From the NCBI GenBank assembly GCA_017860075.1, contig JAFNAH010000104.1:1-6407 (forward strand): DNA of 6,407 nt. Reading direction: 5' to 3'. Made by a program: the position numbers and the translations under genes. The stretch comes from Acidobacteriota bacterium. GTDB lineage: Bacteria; Acidobacteriota; UBA6911. The notes under the pieces were generated by a model. That model was not told where the DNA came from, ran no database searches, and worked only from the letters and a program-made list of their open reading frames with translations. Shown here in pieces: positions 1 through 5,091 of this stretch. Each line of letters starts with the position of its first letter. Positions within the stretch are counted from its first letter, which is position 1.

Positions 1-103
1 GTACGGCGCCCTCGATCTCATGACCCAGTACAAGGTCTTCCGGGGAGCCGAACCGAAGATCGAGCCGCTACTGAAACGCCGCGGCCTGACCGCTCAGCAA
101 TGA
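1..103 (+). CDS. C-terminal end of a probable M3-family metallopeptidase (partial)
   Basis: Only the last 33 complete codons are present, in the frame starting at base 2 and ending with TGA at 101-103; the 5' part lies outside the window. The tail contains the string FRGAEPKIEPLLKRRGL. M3 zinc peptidases of the Dcp/PrlC (oligopeptidase A) type characteristically end with a segment of the form FRGR-x-P-x-I-x-x-LL-x-x-x-GL, which follows the helical catalytic domain. Family members cleave short peptides or dipeptides in cytoplasm or periplasm. The HExxH zinc site that would prove the call is not in the window, so the identification rests on this short tail alone. The gene converges with the receptor gene at 482-2929 and probably belongs to a separate transcription unit. 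Confidence 0.7.
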   Translation, partial: YGALDLMTQYKVFRGAEPKIEPLLKRRGLTAQQ

Positions 104-123
104 TGGTCCATCGCGCGTCGTCG

Positions 124-144
124 GATCCTCTCGGAGAGTGGATC
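124..144 (+). terminator. Hairpin just after the peptidase stop, possible terminator
   Basis: GATCC (124-128) and GGATC (140-144) are complementary, and inside them TCT (129-131) pairs with AGA (135-137) around a CGG loop, leaving a two-base bulge at 138-139. The stem begins 20 bases after the peptidase stop codon, where a terminator would be expected. No T-run follows, so it is not a classical intrinsic terminator. It could be a 3'-end stabilising hairpin or chance. Confidence 0.25.
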
Positions 145-170
145 GCAGCATCAAGTGCGCCATATCTGCG

Positions 171-348
171 CTCCCCTCCGGGTTCGCTCTCGCTCACCCG
201 GATCTACTGTCTCTCGCGCCTCCGGCGCTCAGTCTGTAGCTCAGAAGAAAAAGATCCGGCCCGTCAGCCCGGTCTGAGCCAATTTGCAGTCTGGGCCCCG
301 GAGGGGCCAGGGAGACGTAGACGGGGGTGAGCGGAGCGAATCCCCGGA
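171..348. repeat. Diverged inverted-repeat pair, REP-like or structured RNA element
   Basis: The segment 171-232, read forward, resembles the reverse complement of about 291-348. Shared blocks in order are TCCGGG, TTCGCTC, CGCTCACCC, GTCTAC/ATCTAC, GTCTC and CTCCGG followed by CAG; I estimate roughly three quarters identity over about 60 bases with a few one- or two-base indels. Each copy ends in a small hairpin: 216-228 (GCGCC, loop TCC, GGCGC) and 291-310 (GGCCCC-type stem, loop GGA, one bulged base). About 58 bases separate the arms, and a further inverted pair, CCGGATCT at 198-205 with AGATCCGG at 252-259, offers an alternative fold. Such paired palindromes in a gap between convergent genes fit REP/BIME-like elements, a small non-autonomous mobile element or a structured transcript. 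No transposase or target duplication is seen. Confidence 0.5.
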
Positions 349-373
349 AAAAGCGCGCGAGAGAACCACGCGC
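348..373 (-). terminator. Possible intrinsic terminator of the receptor gene
   Basis: Read on the minus strand, GCGCG (373-369) can pair with CGCGC (359-355) around a nine-base loop. After two more bases comes a run of five T (352-348). It lies about 110-135 bases beyond the receptor stop codon at 482-484. The stem is short, the T-run is brief, and its upper arm competes with the stronger hairpin at 370-387, so this is a weak candidate. Confidence 0.3.
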
Positions 374-387
374 CCCGGCAGGGGCGC
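370..387. other. Perfect 7-bp GC hairpin
   Basis: GCGCCCC (370-376) and GGGGCGC (381-387) are perfectly complementary around the four-base loop GGCA, giving a very stable stem on either strand. It lies 95-112 bases downstream of the receptor stop codon and outside the inverted-repeat pair. There is no adjacent T-run in either direction. Possible roles are transcript 3'-end protection or pausing. Confidence 0.5.
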
Positions 388-481
388 AAGAGCCACGAGT
401 GTGCCCCACTGACGAACGGATTCATGCAAGGCTGTTCCTTGATACGCCCAGGCTGCAATATCGAAACGGTCAGCCGGCTCG

Positions 482-2929
482 TCAGATTTTGCCGAGGAAC
501 CGGATGCGGCCGACGAATGCGGGTCCCGCGCTGCCCGAGAATTGGCCGTAATTGGGCGAATCGATGTTGTTGTTCACGACGGTAGGATTGTTGAACCCGA
601 TCCGGAATGCCCATTCGTAATGGAGTAATCTGAATCGCCTTTCGAGCTGCAGGTTCAGGCTGAAATAGTCGGGATACCGGTGCGAGTTTGGGGCTCCAAC
701 GAGGCGCAGCTCCTGGTTCACGACGCTGTACGGGAACCCTGTGCGCCATTCCAGGAAATATGCCGCAGTCCACTTCCGGAAATGCGGGACAGGCAGAAAA
801 CCCCAGGCAATGAAGCGGTTCGGCGTGTCCCAGTCCCGCGGGCCGCTGGCCTGCTGGCTGAAGATGGGGTTCTCCAGTGAAAAATCGATCACAGCCGACG
901 TCCGCGTGCCTGACCGGGCGTAGGAAAAGACCGTGTAGAACTTTTCCTTGAACATACGTTTGGCTGTGAGTTCGAGGTACGAATAGCTCTGAGTCTGGTC
1001 ACTGTCGAGCTGATAGGTGGCTTCGCGCTGTCCCTGTTCCCCTCCCGAAGCAGCCAGAGAGTAGGCCCACGTGTTACGCCCGTGCCTGCGGATGAAGTCG
1101 GTGGCGAAGTAGATCGATCCGGGCAGTTTCTGTTCCCATCCTACGCTCCAGTTCAGTGAGAACGGAGCCTGCAGCGTCGTCCTGTCGACGGTGTATCGGC
1201 TCACGATGGGTCCATAGACTATTTCGCTTCCGTCCTGCGAGTAAAACGTGTCTACACGCGTCTGATCGAGGCCTCGTGCCAGGAGCCCCAGGTTTGTGGC
1301 GTCGTAGAAGACGCCCACACCGGCGGAGAACTTTGAGTCGCGGATTCTCGAAGGCGTATAGGTAGCGGCCAGGCGAGGTGAGACAAGCGTGTTTCCAAGC
1401 ACCTGGTCCCGGTCCAGACGCAGGCCGGCTTCCACGACCAGCTTTTCCTGTGGCGTCCAGCGATCCTGGATGTACGCGCTGAATTCGGTGTTGTTCTCGC
1501 TCAAATGAGGGTCCCCGGAGAAACTGGCAGTGCGGACTCGGTTGCCCTGTTCGTCGCGGACTTCGAATGAGCGTCGGAAGGAGAACTGACGATACTGATT
1601 TCCGTCGGCGTCAATGCCGAACTTCAAGTCGTGGCGTCCGTGCCATGAGAGCGGCCGGAGGAGCATGCTGGCGACTACCTGCAGACGATCCACCTCCTGG
1701 TTGCGGTCCGCGAAGTAGTTGCCTGAGTTGCCTTCAGGGCCGATGATGTACAGTTTGTCACCCATCGCCTGCTCATCATCATTGAGCCGGCTTGCCGCCA
1801 CGCCCACCTCGAGCACCGTACCACCCGGCAGGAAAGCCTGGTCCTTGACGTTCAGAAAATAATAGCGGGAGCTGACGTCGCGCGTGGATTCGATCGGATC
1901 GCGCGGCGAAAGGCCGAAATGGTTCGCGTCTCTGAAGTTGTAAACGAAACCGGAAGTAAGGATGTTCCGGTTCGTGAGATTTACCTGTACACGCGTGAGA
2001 TCGCTACCCTCCCATCTGCTGCCCGTGTCGGCGCCTGACGGGAGCTCGTTGATGACGCTCAAGTCGTACTGTATGTCGGCCGCGTTGAAGAACCATGCCC
2101 GGCCCTTCACGATCGGGCCCGAGAAATTGGCCCGCGGCGTCCAACCTTCGATGTCCAGGTTCTTCTTGTTGACCTGGAGGGAGGGCAGGAAATTCGTGGC
2201 CAGGAAACGGAAATGATCGTCGCCCTGTGAAGTCTCGAGCGCCAGCAGCCCGGCCGACCCCTTCCCGAACTCGGCTGAATAGCGGCTGGCCTCGACACTC
2301 ACCTTCCTGAGGGAATCTACGGAGACCCTGTTCTGCAGCATCCCGGATACCGGGTTCCCGATGTTGAAACCGTCGAGGCTGTAGTATGCCTGGTCTTCGG
2401 CTCCTCCGTTGAGATGCACATGTCCCAGGTTGTCTTTGACCACGCCGGGGAGGAGCGGCAGGGCGCTGCGGAAATCATGTGTGGAGGGGTAGGGCATTTC
2501 GATGATTTCCTCGGCATGAAGCGTGCTCTTGGCTGCCACCTGCTGAGGATCTATGACGGGCGCTGAATACACGACATTTACGGTTTCGCCGAACTCCCGC
2601 TGATGGTTCAGTACGACCTCGATCGACTCGTTGCTCCGGGCCAGCGCATGCGAGTGGGCCAGATAGGCGTAGAATCCCGGTTTTTCGACCCTCAGCGCAT
2701 AGGTCCCCAGGGGCACTGGGGCAAGGAGGAACCGCCCCGCCTCATCGGTGGTGGCAACAACGGGGAGAGGGGTTTCGGGCCCGGCCAGTGTCACCTTCGC
2801 GCCCGCAACAATCACTCCGTTCTCGTCAACGACCTTCCCGGCCAATTGGGCGGTCTGTGCGACGGCGACGGAAGACAAGACAAGGACCAGCGCGACCGAC
2901 AGGGGAACAAGCATTCCGGGACGGACCAC
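482..2929 (-). CDS. TonB-dependent receptor-like outer-membrane protein with N-terminal carboxypeptidase-regulatory-like domain
   Basis: Probable outer-membrane transporter of 815 residues. A signal peptide spans residues 1-24, with Arg3, a hydrophobic core VALVLVLSSVAVA and likely signal peptidase I cleavage after AVA before Gln25. Residues about 28-108 form a carboxypeptidase-regulatory-like beta-sandwich (LAGKVVDENGVIVAGAKVTL, then DEAGRFLLAPVPLGTYALRV). ETVNVV at 115-120 resembles a TonB box. A plug domain covers about 125-236, with LPLLPGV at 157-163 and YSLDGFNIG at 183-191. The rest alternates in the manner of a beta-barrel, with strand-like stretches such as FSAYIQDRW at 483-491. Length is ordinary for this group. 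The chain ends in FLGKI rather than the common terminal aromatic residue.

The start is GTG at 2929-2927; an in-frame TAA three bases upstream excludes anything longer. ATG at 2914-2912 (Met6) would remove the positive n-region. The gene starts 65 bases after the kinase-HAD gene, on the same strand, so partial co-transcription is possible. Substrate is unknown. Confidence 0.88.
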   Translation of the reverse strand: MVRPGMLVPLSVALVLVLSSVAVAQTAQLAGKVVDENGVIVAGAKVTLAGPETPLPVVATTDEAGRFLLAPVPLGTYALRVEKPGFYAYLAHSHALARSNESIEVVLNHQREFGETVNVVYSAPVIDPQQVAAKSTLHAEEIIEMPYPSTHDFRSALPLLPGVVKDNLGHVHLNGGAEDQAYYSLDGFNIGNPVSGMLQNRVSVDSLRKVSVEASRYSAEFGKGSAGLLALETSQGDDHFRFLATNFLPSLQVNKKNLDIEGWTPRANFSGPIVKGRAWFFNAADIQYDLSVINELPSGADTGSRWEGSDLTRVQVNLTNRNILTSGFVYNFRDANHFGLSPRDPIESTRDVSSRYYFLNVKDQAFLPGGTVLEVGVAASRLNDDEQAMGDKLYIIGPEGNSGNYFADRNQEVDRLQVVASMLLRPLSWHGRHDLKFGIDADGNQYRQFSFRRSFEVRDEQGNRVRTASFSGDPHLSENNTEFSAYIQDRWTPQEKLVVEAGLRLDRDQVLGNTLVSPRLAATYTPSRIRDSKFSAGVGVFYDATNLGLLARGLDQTRVDTFYSQDGSEIVYGPIVSRYTVDRTTLQAPFSLNWSVGWEQKLPGSIYFATDFIRRHGRNTWAYSLAASGGEQGQREATYQLDSDQTQSYSYLELTAKRMFKEKFYTVFSYARSGTRTSAVIDFSLENPIFSQQASGPRDWDTPNRFIAWGFLPVPHFRKWTAAYFLEWRTGFPYSVVNQELRLVGAPNSHRYPDYFSLNLQLERRFRLLHYEWAFRIGFNNPTVVNNNIDSPNYGQFSGSAGPAFVGRIRFLGKI

Positions 2930-2963
2930 GATTTAATCATACTAGCCTTCGGCCGCAGTTCAA
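2929..2963 (-). promoter_or_regulatory. Sigma-70-like promoter of the receptor gene, possibly leaderless
   Basis: On the minus strand a -35-like TTGAAC (2963-2958, four of six consensus bases) and a -10-like TATGAT (2941-2936, five of six) are separated by 16 bases. The predicted transcription start, about seven bases after the -10 box, falls at about 2929, which is the first base of the GTG start codon. The usual purine-rich ribosome-binding site is missing: the nearest candidate, GAAGG, ends 16 bases before GTG. Both facts fit a leaderless or nearly leaderless mRNA. The alternative is translation from ATG 2914 after a very short leader. Confidence 0.45.
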
Positions 2964-2994
2964 CCGCCAGGAGTCCGCGATGCTGCGACAGGGC

Positions 2995-4956
2995 TTAGTT
3001 CCGGTCGATGCCGATACGGTGAAGCAGGCGATCGATCTGAGAAAAATCGGGAACGATGAGGTCAGCGCCCGCCCGGATGAGACGCGCCCGCTTTGACGCA
3101 TCGAGCCCGTATCGACGGATCTCGTCCCCGGCGACCCCGACCGTGAATCCTCCGCGCTTGTGCGTTTCCCGAATCTCCACCGGCCCGTCGCCGAATGTGA
3201 CCAGGTGATGGACCACCTCAGGCCCGATATCCCCGAGGATGCGGTCCAGCACAATACGCTTGGCCTCCTTCTTGACATCCCCGACAGATCCATAGATGCA
3301 GCCTTCGAACAGGTGCGCGTAGCCCAGAGCCGAGGCCTCTTCGATCACATCCTCCTGGTCGGTACCGCTTGCGAGGTACATCCGGACCCCGGCCCGGGAG
3401 AGCCGCTCGAGAAGCGCGACCGCGTTCTTGATGACGAAATCCTCCACTGACAGCTCTCCTCGCTTGAGCTTGGCTGCCCGGTTGCGGACCATCTTCATGA
3501 GAGCCTCGTTATATATGGCCTTGTAGCCGAACTCATCCAGGATATCTCCCTTCGGGACGCAGCCGAACTCGCGCACCATCTCCACGAGTCCCTGCATCTG
3601 GACCAGGGTCTGAATCCCTGTGGAGTCGTCGATGAATTTCCGCACCGTTTCCACAACCCTGTGGTAAAGGGACTCATCTGCCGACTGGTAGCACGGCCCC
3701 AGAATCGCCCGGACCATCATGGGTTCCATGACGAGATGCCATCCCTGCCGGAGGGTTGAAATCGTGCCGTCGTGGTCGAATATCGCATGCGTGACCCGGA
3801 GGTCCGTAGGGAGATCCCCGGCAACCTCAAATTCAGTGCCATCCAGGTAGCGCGCCCTTCTCGGGTCTTCTGCCAGTTCCGGTCGATAGACGTATGCCTG
3901 TTCGCAGCCAATGGCCAGTATCTCTTCAGGCGAGGCGGTCCCGGTCTGGTTCAGCTTCTGAACCGTCACCCCGGCGGCGAAGTTTCCGAGTTGCGCAGCC
4001 TCAGTCGTGCTGCACCCGACGGCGAGGGCCAGGCTGATGCCTGCAAGCGCACTGTCTCCCGCGCCGACCGTATCCGTCTGGCCAAGCACCTGGATGCCCG
4101 GGATCTCACAAAGGCCGCACTGATCGGCGACGACGATTCCGCGGCTGCCGCGGGTCACAAATACCGGTTTCCCGAGCCGTGCGAAGAGCGTCCGGGCAGC
4201 GGACAGCGCTTCCTCGCGGAGCACCATCTCCTCCGGGGATCGAGGGATCCCGCTCAGCCGCGCTGCTTCGTGATCGTTGATCTTCATGTGAGCGCCGGAG
4301 TAGGAGTCGCTGTAGTGGCGGCTGTCAACGATGAAGATCCGGTCCCGGTACTCGTTCATCAATGCCGTCAGTCCCTCGCGCAGCACATCCGTGTGGATTC
4401 CCTGGCGGACCTGCTGGTTCACGATGACCACGTCCGTCGCGGGGATCCGAGCCCGGCAGAATTCCAGCAGCGCGAGAGCCCTATCGGGCGAGAGTGCGTT
4501 GAAGTTGCCGAAATCAAACCGGTTCGCTTCCTTCTTCTCTATGTGGGGTTTGTTGTAGGCGAGCGTGGCCCAGTGTTGTTCCTGGGTGATCATGCCCTCC
4601 GTGTTTACTCCCAGGTTCTCGAGGAGCCGGATCATCTCACGCCCCCACGGATCGTGGCCGACCACGCCGAGGGCATGGACACTCCGGCAGCCCGCCGCCA
4701 CGAGGTTGCTCACCACGTTGCCTGCACCACCGAGCGAGTACCGTTGCTCGCGGACGGGATGGGTCATCAGTCCGGTTTCGAGGGACTTCTCGCTCCTCGT
4801 GGAATCGACGAACCAGTAGACGTCGAGGCAATAGTCCCCAAGCACCATCACACGGGCCCCGGCGATCCGCCCGAGAATGCTCCGTATCTGTGCTTCGGAT
4901 AGTGGAGTGAATTCGCGAAGATCCGTGTTGTTGTTGGATATCGGCAGGCTGTCCAT
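2995..4956 (-). CDS. PfkB/RfaE-like sugar kinase fused to a HAD-family phosphatase
   Basis: A 653-residue cytoplasmic bifunctional protein. Residues about 33-350 are a ribokinase/PfkB-fold kinase closest in style to the HldE/RfaE kinase domain: VLGDYCLD at 38-45 in the sugar-binding strand, GGAGN at 76-80 (PfkB signature 1), NDHE at 227-230, TRGSRG at 268-273 and DTVGAGD at 295-301, with Asp301 the expected catalytic base. Residues about 387-645 are a HAD phosphatase: motif I FDHDGT at 393-398 (Asp394 nucleophile, Asp396 acid/base), a helical cap of about 130 residues, motif II ASGT at 529-532, motif III lysine within KKEAK at 562-566, and motif IV GDGPVE at 589-594. All key residues of both active sites are present.

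HldE carries an adenylyltransferase in the second position; here it is replaced by a HAD domain. GmhB, the HAD of heptose activation, lacks a large cap, so the phosphatase half is more like phosphoglycolate phosphatases. The start is ATG 4956-4954 with a good ribosome-binding site. The gene is divergent from the AGE epimerase. The true substrate is unknown. Confidence 0.85.
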   Translation of the reverse strand: MDSLPISNNNTDLREFTPLSEAQIRSILGRIAGARVMVLGDYCLDVYWFVDSTRSEKSLETGLMTHPVREQRYSLGGAGNVVSNLVAAGCRSVHALGVVGHDPWGREMIRLLENLGVNTEGMITQEQHWATLAYNKPHIEKKEANRFDFGNFNALSPDRALALLEFCRARIPATDVVIVNQQVRQGIHTDVLREGLTALMNEYRDRIFIVDSRHYSDSYSGAHMKINDHEAARLSGIPRSPEEMVLREEALSAARTLFARLGKPVFVTRGSRGIVVADQCGLCEIPGIQVLGQTDTVGAGDSALAGISLALAVGCSTTEAAQLGNFAAGVTVQKLNQTGTASPEEILAIGCEQAYVYRPELAEDPRRARYLDGTEFEVAGDLPTDLRVTHAIFDHDGTISTLRQGWHLVMEPMMVRAILGPCYQSADESLYHRVVETVRKFIDDSTGIQTLVQMQGLVEMVREFGCVPKGDILDEFGYKAIYNEALMKMVRNRAAKLKRGELSVEDFVIKNAVALLERLSRAGVRMYLASGTDQEDVIEEASALGYAHLFEGCIYGSVGDVKKEAKRIVLDRILGDIGPEVVHHLVTFGDGPVEIRETHKRGGFTVGVAGDEIRRYGLDASKRARLIRAGADLIVPDFSQIDRLLHRIGIDRN

Positions 4957-4966
4957 TTCTGCGTTT

Positions 4967-4974
4967 CCCTTCCT
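4967..4974 (-). promoter_or_regulatory. Ribosome-binding site of the kinase-HAD gene
   Basis: The minus-strand sequence AGGAAGGG lies 10 bases before the ATG at 4956-4954. It is purine-rich and resembles the anti-16S core AGGAGG, although the spacing is slightly long. It supports the chosen start. Confidence 0.6.
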
Positions 4975-4994
4975 TCGGCTCCGGAGAGTGATCC

Positions 4995-5009
4995 CGCGCC
5001 GCCGGCGCG
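4995..5009 (-). other. GC hairpin in the predicted leader of the kinase-HAD mRNA
   Basis: CGCGCC (4995-5000) pairs with GGCGCG (5004-5009) around a three-base loop, a six-pair all-GC stem. It lies 38-53 bases before the kinase-HAD start codon. If transcription begins near 5047, as the TATAAT box suggests, it is inside the leader of about 90 bases. It does not overlap the ribosome-binding site, so a switch-like role is not evident. It may also be chance in GC-rich DNA. Confidence 0.35.
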
Positions 5010-5028
5010 CCCACTTTCAATCCGAAGT

Positions 5029-5058
5029 TTGCATTCTCCAATTCACAGGATGCATTAT
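5029..5058 (+). promoter_or_regulatory. Weak candidate promoter of the AGE epimerase gene
   Basis: TTGCAT (5029-5034, three of six -35 consensus bases) and CATTAT (5053-5058, four of six -10 consensus bases) are 18 bases apart. The predicted start is near 5065, leaving a leader of about 27 bases before the ATG. The match is weak. A TGCATT hexamer occurs twice, at 5030-5035 and 5051-5056, 21 bases apart (two helical turns), which could be a paired regulator site or chance. Confidence 0.25.
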
Positions 5059-5059
5059 A
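5054..5059 (-). promoter_or_regulatory. Consensus -10 box (TATAAT) facing the kinase-HAD gene
   Basis: Read on the minus strand, 5059-5054 is a perfect TATAAT. I see no convincing -35 box at 16-18 bases upstream, so an activator or alternative upstream contacts may be needed. Transcription would start near 5047, about 90 bases before the kinase-HAD ATG. The box overlaps the candidate -10 of the oppositely oriented epimerase gene. Confidence 0.4.
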
Positions 5060-5077
5060 GGCTGGCCAACCATTATC

Positions 5078-5083
5078 GAGGAG
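5078..5083 (+). promoter_or_regulatory. Ribosome-binding site that decides the epimerase start
   Basis: GAGGAG sits eight bases before the ATG at 5092. It selects that codon over an in-frame ATG at 5029, which would add 21 residues unlike the family N-terminus and has no comparable site upstream. Confidence 0.8.
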
Positions 5084-5091
5084 TCTTAGCC

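Larger units (their letters stand above)
104..481. other. Non-coding gap between convergent genes, rich in inverted repeats
   Basis: These 378 bases separate the 3' ends of two convergent genes. The short open frames that cross it have arginine-, proline- and serine-rich translations typical of chance frames in GC-rich DNA, and none matches a family I recognise. The content is a structured region: a hairpin at 124-144, a diverged inverted-repeat pair at 171-232 and 291-348, a hairpin at 370-387 and a possible minus-strand terminator at 348-373. The part from 388 to 481 shows nothing I can interpret. A tRNA-like GTAGCTCAG string at 235-243 is not part of a tRNA. Confidence 0.7.

Noticed and set aside
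231..290. GTAGCTCAG string resembling a tRNA D-arm
   Set aside because: There is no matching acceptor stem, anticodon arm or T-arm at the required distances.
100..330. Small plus-strand open frame whose ATG overlaps the peptidase stop codon (ATGA), suggesting translational coupling
   Set aside because: The translation is low in information, runs through the inverted-repeat element and shows no domain or plausible hydrophobic pattern.
104..481. CRISPR array
   Set aside because: The repeats are inverted rather than regularly spaced direct repeats, there are only two copies, and no cas gene is present.
264..773. Minus-strand open frame of 169 codons spanning the receptor 3' end and the non-coding gap
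   Set aside because: About half of it overlaps the receptor gene in another frame and the rest crosses the repeat element. The composition is Arg/Pro-rich and no family is recognisable.
2930..2994. Possible terminator between the kinase-HAD and receptor genes
   Set aside because: The only stems I find are short and bulged (around 2975-2992, and GCC/GGC at 2945-2953), with no T-run on the minus strand after them.
3772..4902. Long plus-strand open frame of 376 codons opposite the kinase-HAD gene
   Set aside because: It lies entirely antisense to a gene with full kinase motifs, has no recognisable domain and is rich in Arg, Pro, Ala and His, as expected from the complementary frame of GC-rich coding DNA.
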